Shown in pieces: positions 47,510-59,500 of a stretch of DNA of 64,000 bases; position 1 is the first letter of the stretch; each line of letters opens with the position of its first letter. This DNA comes from Arthrobotrys musiformis. Lineage: Eukaryota > Ascomycota > Orbiliomycetes > Orbiliales > Orbiliaceae. The translations under genes and the position numbers were made by a program. Location of the stretch: positions 124,001 to 188,000 of the forward strand of contig JAVHJL010000007.1 of NCBI GenBank assembly GCA_036971715.1, written 5' to 3'. Below the pieces are notes generated by a model that saw only the letters and a list, made by a program, of their open reading frames with translations, was not told the DNA's origin and did not search any database.

Positions 47510-48814
47510 ATGTCGGCAAAATCCACTGGTGCAGACACATCGTCCTCCGGAACGGCTAGAAGTCGCGAACATCAGCAAGGAAAGCAGGATCGAGAATTCA
47601 CATCTAGTCAAAAAGCCGCCGTAGATCGAGTGCGAAAATGCAAGCCGACAGCTTACTACGAAATTCTCAACATCAAGACGGAAGCCGAAGATGGCGAGAT
47701 CAAAAAGGCCTACAAAAAGCTGGCTTTGGTCATGCACCCTGACAAGAATGGTGCACCTGGTGCGGACGAGGCCTTTAAATGTACAGTGCCCCTCTCTTTT
47801 CCTCTCTTCCTTTTTATTCTTTCTTTCTTTCTTTCTTTCTTTTTTATACAACCTCTGCGATACGGCGGTTTTGTTTTGAAGTATTTCGTTTATCGTTGAC
47901 TAACCCTCTCACGTGCCACACAGTAATCGCGAAAGCATTCCAAGTCCTATCCGACCCACAGAAAAGAGCAATTTATGACAGAACAGGCGGCGACCCGGAA
48001 TCTAGGGGCTTCGCAGGGTCTTCGGCTGGTGGCGGCGGTGGCGGCGGTCCGTTCCCTGGGTTCCAGGCTAGACCCGGCCGGGCCCAGTTTACGGATGAGA
48101 TATCGCCGGAGGAGCTGTTTAACATGTTCTTCGGCGGTGGAGGAGGTGCATTCGGTACGCTCATTTCCAACAATCAAACTATATCTACACATATATTTAC
48201 GAACAAACTATCCTAACTACCATATTTGCATAGGCGGAGGAGGAACATTTTTCGACCTTGGAGGTGGCGGTCCGGGTATCAGAATACACCACTTCGGAGG
48301 GCCAAACCCTCGGAGGCGGCCCGGCGCGAACGGTGATGCGGGCCCCGAAGTCGATAATTCGATAGGATCTACACTTATCCGCTTACTCCCCTTGATCCTG
48401 ATATTCGCCTTCTCTTTAATATCTTCAATCCTCTCTGGCTTCGGTGGAACTACGGGCAGCACAGGCGCAAGTCAGTATCCCGGCCCTCATTTTAAGTGGG
48501 CGCCTGATGCTCCGTATACGCAAAAGCGCTATACACCAACGTACAGGGCACCATTTTACGTTAATCCTAGTGAACTCGAAAAAATACCCGCGGAGAAGCT
48601 AACCTACACATTGAAGAGAATGGATAACTACGCAGAGACGGTGTACATCAAGGGACTGAGGATGAGGTGCGACAAAGAGTATGAGAGGAGGGCAACAAAG
48701 ATCCAAGAGAGCCAAGGGTGGTTCCTTGTTGATCAGAAGAAACTCGACGAAGCAATGGCGGAGCCGATGAGGAGTTGTCAGAAATTGACAAGTTACGGTC
48801 TAGCGCACAGGTAG
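47510..48814 (+). CDS. HLJ1: DnaJ protein with DUF1977, ER-membrane J-protein (Hlj1/DNAJB12 type)
   Basis: Three exons, 47510-47780, 47924-48154 and 48234-48814, give 360 residues. Proteins of this type recruit cytosolic Hsp70 to the ER surface for degradation of misfolded membrane proteins. The J-domain starts near residue 48 (PTAYYEILNI) and has HPD at 76-78; it is completed across the first splice (LIAKAFQVLSDPQKRAIYD). A Gly/Phe-rich linker, including SPEELFNMFFGG, is followed by one membrane helix at about 216-236 (RLLPLILIFAFSLISSIL). The DUF1977 tail then includes YTPTYRAPFYVNP and ETVYIKGLRMRCDKEY. Length and domain order match the DNAJB12/14 family. Intron 1 carries a (TTCT)n tract. 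Confidence 0.92.
47817..47840. repeat. (TTCT)n microsatellite in DnaJ intron 1
   Basis: Five to six tandem copies lie within the pyrimidine-rich intron. Confidence 0.85.
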
Positions 48815-49635
48815 TCTTACCCGAATGGACTCGCTGCCTATTAGTTTGGAGTGCGAAGGAGTTTTTTCGTTTCTAATGTAATTTTTTTTTTTTTTTTTTT
48901 GGAAGATGGGAAAAGTCAACATTTTGGTAGATTCAGAAAGAAAGAAAAAAAGAAAAGAAACGGAACACCACGACCGCCACCAAAAAGTCTACGATCCCAA
49001 CAAAAGACCATTACCCATGATGTTTTACTTGTATTACTTTTTTTTTGTTAGTTTTCTTTGAGCCGCCATCATTTTTTATTATTACCGCAGAGGGATGGGA
49101 AATAGTTCTTTTTTTTGTTTTCCTATAACGAACTTTCAGGTTATGATTGTCATTTTGACCTTATATTGCATAAATTCTTTTTCTCCCTTCCTTCTTTACA
49201 ACATGGCTGGTATTATTACCGCAATTTTATATGGCACATGGACCATTGATGTGTATATTTTTGCCCCTTCCCCCTCCCTCGAGCCCTTTTTTCTCTTCAC
49301 TTCTTTCACAGCGATTTCGATTCCTCTTTTTGGATAACCCTTCCATGTTAGTGTATTATGACCGGTGGTTGTTTATTTTTTATATATTTATGCATAAGAC
49401 TCAGACCTATTTGATATGACACATGTTCATTTTATATACGAGCCGCTGAATAAACTTCCAGCCCGGTGAACCCATGAAATGATATTTAAAAAAACTCCCA
49501 TTCCGAAATGGTAATATAAAAAAGAAACCAAAGGGGATAAAACAAAACTCCGACGCCTTGATGAAGTTTAGATCGTATACTGTCTTATTTAAGGCGTTTT
49601 AGAAAAGAAGAAGAAGAACAAGCGAAGAAAGATTT
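48815..49635. other. Convergent intergenic region
   Basis: T-rich 3' UTR sequence with T20 at 48881-48900 and a Lys-codon-like A/G stretch near 48940. No gene is seen. Confidence 0.55.
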
Positions 49636-50265
49636 TTAAGATGGTAGTGGGATATCCACATTCACATATCTGACCTTGCCGACGGCGGACCGCTTATTCG
49701 GGATCTGACCCGTCGGTGGCGGAGGAGCGGAAGGGTTTCTTCCTTCCATTCGTCTTGCCGTCCCTCTTTTCGTCGGTTGAGGATCTCCTTTCGTTTTTTC
49801 TTTTTTCTTTTCTGCTTCTTCTTTCTTGAGGGAGGAGATTTGATCGTTCTGTGCCGTTTCAATTAGAAAATCATCATATTGAAAGATTTTTTGGATATTA
49901 TCAGCTCGGGCTTTGTTGGGTAGGGAGGAAACTACAATGATTTTATGCGTATAAAGTGAAAGAGGGAGACTTACGATTTTTGTCAGTGTCAAAAACTCCG
50001 GATCGCATTCGGCTTCTGTGGGGTCGTAACAGATGTCTGCACATAGTAGTTGGTCTTCTTTGCAGGCGCCCGACTTCCCGCTACGAGGGTTTGAGGAAGA
50101 TGACAGGGAAGATTGGTGTTGGTTCGGGTCTGGTTCATATTCGACTGTGATTAGATACTGCTATAGAGAGTCGCTGTGTAGGCTGTACTTACGGTTTTGC
50201 GGTAGGGCCACTGTGAATACGGAGAGGTAGAGGACGGCGAGGAGGAGTTTTAGTAGTGGAAACAT
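49636..50265 (-). CDS. Small predicted secreted protein with four Cys and basic tail
   Basis: Two exons on the minus strand, 50265-50193 and 50144-49636, give 193 residues. Residues 1-20 (MFPLLKLLLAVLYLSVFTVA) are a textbook signal peptide with a likely cut before LPQN. Mature residues 52-71 carry CKEDQLLCADICYDPTEAEC, spacing C-x6-C-x3-C-x7-C, which could form two disulphides. The remainder has a Lys/Glu-rich helix (KKEEAEKKKEKTK), a Pro-rich patch and an ordered-looking end. Intron 1 uses a GTAAGT donor and an ATCACAG acceptor with a TCTAATC branch. A possible 43-nt intron (49974-49932) with perfect ends lies inside exon 2; removing it shifts frame and gives a 103-residue protein instead. 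Not recognised; could be an extracellular or effector-like protein. Confidence 0.55.
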
Positions 50266-53200
50266 GGTTGTTGTTTTCGGATTCCTTTTGAGATCCCGGA
50301 ATAAGCTTTGATATAGATATCGATGAAAATGTTTATATCTAGATAGGCAAATATAGCTATCCACAAGCGACGATGTAAAAACTTAGGTTGACGGAATTCG
50401 GAGGAGAAGGAATGTCGAAAGATATAGAGAAATTTATGTATTATAATAAGAGAGAGAAAATTTAAGTCGATCGAAGGAGTGAAATCTAAACTTAGAGCGC
50501 CTTTTTCTCTTCCCAGGTTTCGGATCAGCGTTATTGTTGGCCACGTTCGTTGGTTGGCATGCATGCGGCGGTGATTTTCGTGTTGAGTGGTGTTGTAGAT
50601 GTTGTATCGTCGCTATGGTAATATGTGTACCCGGTAGCGGGCGAGGGTGTTTGGATTTCGAAACGAACTAGTGATATCGATATTTCAAGGTCTAATTATA
50701 AAAGAAAGGGGATGGAATAGAATGGAGCAGTCGACGGGAGGAACTAGAGGTATTATATAATTATGTATTTTCTTTCCGAAGATGAGAGAAAACCCGCATT
50801 TCCTTTTTTTTTTTTTGGTCCCCAAAAAAAAAAATTTGTTAGAATGTAGTATGACTTGACAATCGGAACGGCGAGTTAATTAAGTCGGATCTTCATATAT
50901 GCGTAAACTTCGGGTTCTCTAATCGATCCGTTTGGCCCTTTTCTTGATTTTGAGGAGTTGATTAGGTATGTCGATGTAGGCTCTGTGCGACACCGGGATC
51001 GAATTACTGCAAACGCGGCTGGCGCTCAATCGAGACGAGTAATCCTTGGCGAAGCTTAACGGGATTCTGAAAGAAACCTCAGTGCAATTGCTTATAGATA
51101 CTGGTTGGGGTGTTCCTTATAGTTTGGGTGGCGTCAATTGTCGAGGTTCAAGTTGGAGCGGGTAGCCGTTGTATTCGCTGGCTGTAAATTCGACCGATCT
51201 TAAATAGAAGCTTGAAGAGACCGCGAAATAGTGCTTCAAGGGTCTTGTATCGAGGCTTTTATATGAATTCGATTTTTTCTCTCTTTCTTTCTTTCCTTCC
51301 TTTTTTTATTTTTCACATATTTGTCTCTTGCGCAGCACACTCCGAGGTTCTCATATATAAAGTTTTTTTGAGGGGTCTTCACAATTCCGAAACAGAGGGT
51401 ACTATGCACCATTTCGGATTTTACATGGGGATCATTGATGTGGCTTCTGGGGGGATTGCGTAGTCTATTCTCCACCGGCTATACTTTAATTGACATCGAA
51501 AGGGAGGGAAAAAAGGAAAACAATGGAAAGGTCAGGCAATTGTTGTTGTACGCATGTTGGATGGTTAATCAATCTGAGGTACCTGGGATCAGTAGTTTGG
51601 AAGGGACCATAGTCAGGTGCACATGGTACCTGGCAGTAGATCATATTAAATTTTCAATTAATTGCGGATTGATCAAGTGTCGGGAAGGTTTCTACAAAGA
51701 TCCACTTCCCGATGTTCCTGGGAATTGTTTAAGATTGTAAGTACAGCTGTACAGGCAGAATTTGGGGCCCTGCAACCAGGTGCATAAGTATGCGTTTTGA
51801 GGTTGGAATGTCGATTTAGAGCAACGATCTGCTGTTCGACCGGGTAGACGGGCCTTCCGTTAAGAATACTTGAAACGTGCTCGTCGATATCCCACCCTCT
51901 AGCTATCGAAGGTGTGTTCATGCAGTGTCTTTCGCCTTATAGTGTTACAATTGTTCTCCATTCTGAGGTATGCATTGTTTTATTTATTGAAGCCGAAATC
52001 AGTTCCCGAGTTTTCTTAGTAGTGCGAATACTTGTGGGTGCTCGACAATGGACAAGCTTTTGCCAAGACCGTCGAGGACAGGTATCGAGCGAGCGGGCTT
52101 ACGTACTTCTTTCTAGCTTTACCCCCGCCTTTTGTAGGCTTAATTGCAATTGGCAATTGGCGGCGATGTATCGACGGCGACGGGTCGGTGTACTTAATAG
52201 CATATATTATACTGCATATATTGGCATACATGTGAAATCTGGAATATATATTTAATGAGATAGAGGTTGCCTGGTTTGATACGACGTCCACTACCGCATG
52301 CATACACAGCTCCTCTTAGCTCGCGGACGGGCCGCGGACGGTTGAAGAGTCGGTCGACGATGTATGATGTATGTGCGCCGTATTACTAAGGTTACTGACG
52401 CCAATATCATACACGGCCAGACTACGGCGGGGCCGGTGTTCTAGCCCGACGACCGACGCCCGACATCTTTATAATTAAAAATCACTAGCTGTACAAAGTG
52501 TACTAGTAGTATGGTTAACTTAGAGAGACACTAACCGATGTGATTCGAGGTTTTGGATTGTTAAGCTTAGATTGACCAATTCCGGTGGTTTGGCTTACCG
52601 TGGTCGGGTCTAACGGGGGACCGACGCTGTACGTGCGACTTCTATGCCCGACTGGGGCCTGATGGATTACCAAGATAATGACATCAAGTCCGGATTCGAT
52701 CGTCGTCGCATCGAACCAAAGGGACGGCCGTATGGTCTCAAGCTCGAGGGTATCGCGAAAAGTGCGCCATTGCCACCCCAAACTTCATACCAAACCAGCT
52801 GGGAATACGTCGATCTACGTAATTGCTGGTACCGGGTTATGCAATTCCAGTCGCAGTTAAAAACGGAGATGTGTCTTGCGACCGAATCGACAGAACTTCA
52901 GGGTCCAAGTTGCCTCGTATGGAATTCCGTCTTCTTCCGATACTTTGTTTGGGGAGGAAGGAATGGGGCACAGCCATTCGGGAACCCTTTCCATTTGCAT
53001 CTTGCATAATATATGTAAGTACACCCCTCCATTCAGGCCCGCCCCAGACCACCTTTGGCGAGAGGAAGAAAAAAAAAAGTTTGGGAATTGCCAACCTGCA
53101 GAATGCAATAAAGAGTGAGAAGAAAGGGAAAAAAAATTCAATAGCGAAAAAGTCAAGGACAAACCAAAAGGCTAAAGCTGCGAAGCGAAGCAAAGCAGGC

Positions 53201-53451
53201 TTGAGCAATAGGCCACCGTCCCAAAAGCAAGCTAGAAAATTTTCACGAAAATCTAGAAGTCTTGGTTGTCCAATTTTTTGTTATATAAGGCGAATTCATC
53301 CATAGAGTTTCCCCCCTCTCTCCTCTCGATCGAATCGAATTGAATCTCCTGCCCTCAAGGCTCTAGCGCTCCAGTTGAAGGCTACATACACGGCGGCAAT
53401 GGAATCGGGATCCGAGAATCTTTATAATTAAGGAAAACGGAGATCGAAGGG

Positions 53452-53480
53452 AAAATAAAAATAAAAATAAAAATAAAATA
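53452..53480. repeat. (AAAAT)5 array
   Basis: Near-perfect tandem pentanucleotides in an AT-rich spacer. Confidence 0.85.
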
Positions 53481-55070
53481 GAGACAAGACAAAGACCACC
53501 CGAGTTTGACGGCGGTTTAACAATATTCCTTTTTGTGGAGCAAATCGAAAGGGCTGCCAGATGACCCGAATGAGCAGTAATAATCTGTAATGGTATAACC
53601 CCCCACTCTTGCGGCCCTCAACGACGGCAGACCCGGCTTTCGATTTCTCACTTGCCCTTTCCAATTGCATCTCAACCTCCTCCAATTGCAACCACAAACT
53701 GATGCAAATGCAAGCGCACCGAGACCAACGTGCCCGGCCTGTCATCTGATTCCAATTGCAAACTTACACGGTTCATACACACACACACATTATCATTCCT
53801 ACTTCCGTCACTTTTTTTTTTTTTTTTTTTTTTTTTTCCCTTTGTCGTGCTGAAGAAGCAGCACGGACCTCAATTGATCATTTTTGATACCGATCAGACC
53901 GACATATTTCATTCGACCCCTCCCCCGGTCCCTTTCAGCCATAACCATACTTGCTAGTTACCCCATACTTTTTCTTTCCTTTTCCCATCTGCATCATCTC
54001 ATCTTACTAGAATTGCAATTAAGACGCTGCAGGATATATATTACCACTTCTTAATAATACATCTTGTCCTTTCAATACCTACTTGCACACCTACATACGT
54101 TGGATACGTATTATAGTTGCAAATATTTTATTGGCAGCCGCAGCAGCTTACATAGGACAGCGCCTCCATACCAGAATAACTGATTGATCCCCCCGTTCTG
54201 ACTTCTGACCGGTTCATTCATTCCACTTCAAACCACTCCTACCTAGCTGCTAGCTGGACTGGACTGGACCGGACCTCCGACGAGACCCGTCTTATATTCT
54301 CGTTCCAGCAGCTACTGCCCATAACCGTTTGTCATGAATGTTGGAGAGGACTAGTCGGTACCTCCCACGCTACTCCTGAAGCCGTTAGCAGACCAGTCCA
54401 CGTTAGCTCTGAACAGGCAAGGAATTTTGGGGTAACACCACTTGCTGCACGACCGGACGAAAAAAGAAAACGCTGAATTGATCGAATCACGCCCACTCGA
54501 GAGTGCTCCCTGGCCTGCCTGGTGGCCTCTCTCCTCTCTTGCTTTCACTCGTCTCCTTTCTTTCTTTGCTTATTGTTCATTTAATTTACACGACTACTCT
54601 TTTCCTCGTTAAGGTTCAGCAATATCGAGGCTGCTCTTTTTTTTTTTTTGTTCTCACACACGTGTTTGATCGGATCTGAAAGTAGTCGGACGACCACCTT
54701 CCTCCCGCCTCGATTCTCGAGTCCGGCCTATTAATCACCCCCCCCCATCCCCCACTCCCATCGACCTCTTCTCTTTCTTCTCTTTCTTCTCGAACCCTCC
54801 TCGTCATACCAAACAAGCCAAAATAAACACAAGTCGAACCATATCATGTGCCTTACAGCAGTCAATCAACTTTATCAGTCCAACTAGCAAATGATCACGC
54901 TCGCGTGTTAAGGCAAACTACCTAGGTAGCTGCTCATTCGAAAAATACTTTATTAATAGTCGTCGCTATATTACACAACCTACCATCTAAACTCATAACC
55001 CGCCCTCTCCCTTTTTACCATATCAACCTAAAAATCGATACCCTCTGATCCATAGGACCTTTCTACAGAG

Positions 55071-55111
55071 TTCCCTTTTTTCTCTCTCTTTTTTTTCTTT
55101 TTCTCTTTTTC
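55071..55111 (+). promoter_or_regulatory. CT tract upstream of SIW14
   Basis: About 40 nt of nearly pure T and C, ending 177 nt before the chosen ATG; typical of a fungal transcription start region. Confidence 0.45.
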
Positions 55112-55288
55112 TGTTGTTTCTTAAACGAAGTTCCCTGATCTCTTTAGCCGTTTCATTATATTACATTACATTACCTGGGTTTTACGGAAGCTCTCAACTC
55201 CTGGCACGCCCTGTTGACGAGCCGAACCAGCTTTCCGCCGCCTCAGTTTCAAACCAATCTCCAGTTCGCTACCACTTTTGGTCACGCG

Positions 55289-56534
55289 ATGATTGCCATC
55301 TCAACACCTCGAAGAGAAGACTCCTTCCAAACTAGTTTGGTTGCTCTTCCCAGATCGACGTCCGATGTTAACGTCCACGATCTAACATCTCCTATCCCAT
55401 TGTCTGCATTTGGACCCCCTTCGACATTCACACCAAGATCTTTCTCTGGTGGCCGAGGAAATAAGAGAGCAAGGTTGACCAGATCTATCAGCTTGGAACA
55501 AGAATCATCGTTTTCGATGTATAACATGAAATTTCTTGGAGGAGTGGAGGAATTGGAGGGTATGTGGAGCTCCTCCCCTCCCAAAAGTGCCGAGGTTACA
55601 CGAAGCATCGGGGACATACAGACTCATCAGACTAACCCGGCAACAGAGGTTATGGTTCCAGAGAATTCCGGTGATGATACCACGACCAGCGGTGCGAGCT
55701 TGCTTTCGAGAACCAACACCACTTCTACTGGCAGTCTGTGCTTTCAGATTCCCGAAGAGGCAAACGCCCTATCACTCCACGCGACGTCCCCCACGACAAC
55801 ACTGTCCACATACACATTGAGCTCAAAGAGTATCCTGGAAGAATACGATGTCCCGAAGAATTTCTCGATGGTCTGGCCTGGTGTCTACAGAAGTTCCTTC
55901 CCCGCTGAGGCCAACTTCTCCTATCTGAAAATGCTCAAGCTGAAAACCGTTCTGTATGTTACCTCGTTAGGTAGAGACAGCTCTCGAATAACACGGCTAA
56001 CCTAGAACGTTTAGGACCTTGATCCCTGAGAAGTACCCTCAACCAAATGTTGAGTTCATGCAGCAGAATGGTATCCAGCACATTCAAATTGGAATTCGAG
56101 CCAACAAGGAGCCGTTTGTTGAAGGTGGGTAGCATAATCAATGCATAATGAGCCGGCTATATGCGAGCATGCAGCTGATTTAGTTGATACTATTTGTAGT
56201 TCCTCTTGATAAGATCACTAGGGCCGTGAGCATCATATTGGATAAACGAAACCATCCAATCTTGATCCACTGCAACAAGGGAAAGGTAAGCCTGCACCCA
56301 ATGATAACACCTTGACCATGCCAGCTGACCAAATCCTCTTCTGTCGTGTAGCACCGAACTGGTTGCATCGTTGGCTGTCTCCGGAAGATCCAAAAATGGA
56401 CCCTCTGCAACGTCTTCGATGAGTACCGACGCTTCTCTCATCCTAAAGAACGAGTCCTGGACGAGCAAGTTATCGAGCTTTGGGAGGAATCCCAGTTGTT
56501 CGCTATGGCGAAAGAAAACGGATGGGTTAGATAA
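55289..56534 (+). CDS. SIW14: Siw14-type atypical dual-specificity (inositol pyrophosphate) phosphatase
   Basis: Four exons, 55289-55953, 56015-56124, 56200-56285 and 56352-56534, give 347 residues. Yeast Siw14 removes the beta-phosphate from 5-InsP7. The N-terminal 190 residues are Ser/Thr-rich and probably disordered (RARLTRSISLEQESS). The PFA-DSP domain begins near VPKNFSMVWPGVYRSSFP and continues with LKTVLTLIPEKYP. The catalytic loop HCNKGKHRTG (282-291, Cys283 nucleophile, Arg289) is joined across an exon boundary and followed by CLRKIQKW and VFDEYRRFSHPKERVLDEQ. The start is the first in-frame ATG; the open frame continues 75 nt upstream without ATG, so a further 5' exon is possible. 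About 130 residues at the N-terminus are unique compared with what I recall of yeast Siw14. Confidence 0.92.
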
Positions 56535-59500
56535 TGAAGCACGGAAATCTGGAATGCGTGGGGTAGCCACTACCTCCCACGCACTTTTGCGACACTTCTC
56601 TCGACTTTCCCAAGGGTAATTGGGGGAATCTTAAACCGACCAACTCTGGAGCCGTGACTCAGATAACACACGGGATATGGATTAAAAAGCAATACCACCA
56701 CCCTAGCCCGCTCACAGATCTTTGTTGTTATCTGCCCAAATCCTCGGATCTTCCGGCTTTACCAAGCATGCCCCGTTATTGAGGCTTTCTTAGCCCCAGT
56801 AGTTGCTTCTTTTCGATCTACACATCTTCTTTACTTTTATCTTTTCCTTCTTGCTTTTAGTTCCACTGGATAGTGCATCCAGGAAACCGTTGCTTTTGCT
56901 TTTGCTTTTCACAGCGTTTTGATGTTCCGCACTGTTTTGAGACATGGGATCTGCTGCATTACATGGATAGGGGATTACACTGGACCAACGGGGAGGCTTA
57001 AGAATCCGTTTCTGCATAAACAACTTGAATATATAACTACTATCGATGAAGCCATTAGGGGGGGAGTTGTCACCATGGGCTCGTTTAGGCCGGCTTTTTC
57101 TTTTCTTTACCATGACTAATAAAGACCAATCAGATATATATATCTTTAATCAGTGTTTGTTTCGCGAAATCGAAATGCATGGGAGGGCGTTTTTATTTTG
57201 AGGATGGGTCGTGTGCTTTTTGGGGGATGCCTTGTTGCGTTATTTGTTGGAAGTCTGGCGATTGTAATATCTTTAGATTGCCTACCGAGCTTCTTTCTTT
57301 CTTTCCTTTCTTTTTCCCTTTCTTTCTTTTTTTTTTTTTTTTTCGGAGGCTTCTTTTCTTTTCTTTCTCTTCCTTCGTTGTTCATTGTTTACCTTCTAGG
57401 TTTAACTCTTACTTACGTCGTGATAACATATCACTATTCAAATCAATTCAATCAGCACTTGGTCACAAGGGTCAGTGCTGTTCGTTGCCTCCACTATCCC
57501 CTTGACAAATCCATGATGTGGTTTTCCGCTCTCCCTTGTAGCGTATCCAGCAATTGGTTGGATGACTTTCGCCGGCACCTTCTCGACAAGAATGCAGGCC
57601 ATGCTGCTTCCCTTCTCTTGGTGCACTTGGTACATGATGTCGGGTTTAGTATTGTCCGTTGTGTACCATATGTATGTACGTACATCCAAATTGTTAGCTA
57701 GTGGAGATTGCTGAACAAGAGGTCAAAGGACTATATCCATGTCCCATGACAGCCTTCCAGATATTTTCTGGCACCTTACCCCCGCATACTGTCCGCCTTC
57801 TCATTATTTAAATCTCGGGCGATGAAACGGGGATCCCTAAAGCTAAATGGGCGTGTGGGTGCCAGTGTGTGGGATTTCAACCGATGATCTCTGCTGCATG
57901 TCTGAATGGAGGGGTTTCCTTGTTCGAACTTGGAGTGTGGGGTTGATAATACAGATACAGCACCGTAGTAGAGAATTCAAGCACTTGCGTCTTTTATTGG
58001 TATTTCTTTTCCAACGAATGGGAGGTTGAGATTTGGTGGGCATGCGACAAGATACCCACTTTAGACTTTCTCTCGATTGTATCGAAGCTGAAAGGCCTGG
58101 GGTGGAAATTCGAACGGTTCTTTCGCCAGTGGGGCCTTTCTATTTGCTCTGATATATCTTATTATTACAGCTGATGCGAGTAGGCTACATGCTTCATGCA
58201 GTCGTATGCTTTCCTTTCTTATTATTGGAGATGCACGCTAGCTGCATGTTCAAAGGGTTCTTTTTGCTTCCTAGACGCTGGACATACATCCATACGAATT
58301 TAGTTAAAGCATGTGTGCTGAGGCTGGTGGGTTTTGCTTTTAGGCGTGTGTGACCTTGGCAGTTTAGTGGGGATCTGGCTGACCATTTAGACTTCAACCG
58401 TTCATAATTGGACAAAAAGTGTCAAATCAACCCACTGGCGTTTCCAACCATGAGTTTCTAGAAGGATTTATTGTCACTTGGTCTGCTCTTTTGGAGATAT
58501 ATCGTCTCGGAAGAATCATGAAATTCGGTCATTCCTTACATTTTGTGTCATATTTTTTTTTTTTAAGTCGTCGGAACAATTACGAAAAGGAAGCTAATAA
58601 TGGGGTGGATTCCAGCTCCAGGAGGCTCACGCATCTCTAGCTCGAGGATAATACCTTCCCAGATGACATGGCAGTACAGGAGTAGCATGTGGGAGTAGGA
58701 CTATGACTATGAGATCCTTGAATACCCGAAGCTAGCTGGGAACATATCAGAATTGAACAAAATAGAATACCGCTTACGATCTAAACCCATTCGTCGAATT
58801 GTTCAAAACCAAGGGTCTCAAAAAAAATATAGCCTGCATAATACGCGGGAGTGCTAGGGGAGCATTAACAGCACGGCTGTTGATCACGCTGGCGCCAAGG
58901 TATGTTGAACACCCAGGTTCATGCATTTTACGCCTCTGGCTAGCTTTTACGAATAGTCCCGAAGATTAATTGCTTTGCCCTTTGGTGGTGCTCACACGAG
59001 CAAGTTTCGAATATGCGATATAATATTCGCTTGTCATATCTCCTAAATAATTCGCTCGATCGAAGGCTTCCACTTCCACTCGATTCCTGGTTCAGAGGTG
59101 ATAGCGATATCGGAGGCGAGGCAAAGCCGTGAACAGGAGATTTCAACTTGATATGACGAATACCTTCTTGCCGGGGTCAGGAGATCCGCTTTCTGCTGGC
59201 TGAGCATGATAGCGATACGAGAAGGGGGGCATGGAACGATGATGCATGACGAAGTTGAGACGAAGCAGCGGTGGTATGCTTCATCCGAGCTTATACAACC
59301 ACTTGAATGTCTGAAACCCACATCTGAAATTCGGTGCCTAGTGTCAAAGTTTTCATTCTCTGTTATTCTTCTGCTTATTCTCTCGCTCATTTTTTCGAAA
59401 ATGGTACACCGTATGCGAGCCAAGGGGGGAAAGAAACGGGAAAGAACAGAGTGCCGAAGCTCCTGGATCCTGGGCTGGTGGGTATTACCGCTTCTACAAC

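Larger units (their letters stand above)
50266..55288. other. 5-kb intergenic region, no gene seen
   Basis: The upstream regions of two outward-facing genes. It includes an (AAAAT)5 array at 53452-53480, a T26 run at 53812-53837, a C8 run near 54742, and a long C/T-rich block from about 53650 to 55130 that probably contains the SIW14 promoter and leader. Open frames at 52644-53305 on both strands lack family motifs. Confidence 0.55.

Noticed and set aside
52644..53305. Frames of 121, 160 and 123 codons on both strands
   Set aside because: Overlap each other, include Lys runs from A tracts, and carry no motifs.
56790..57113. 107-codon Lys-rich frame opposite the SIW14 3' UTR
   Set aside because: Low-complexity composition in an untranslated region; no support.
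57153..57701. 182-codon hydrophobic frame
   Set aside because: The poly-Phe core is produced by a T/C tract; not a credible membrane protein.
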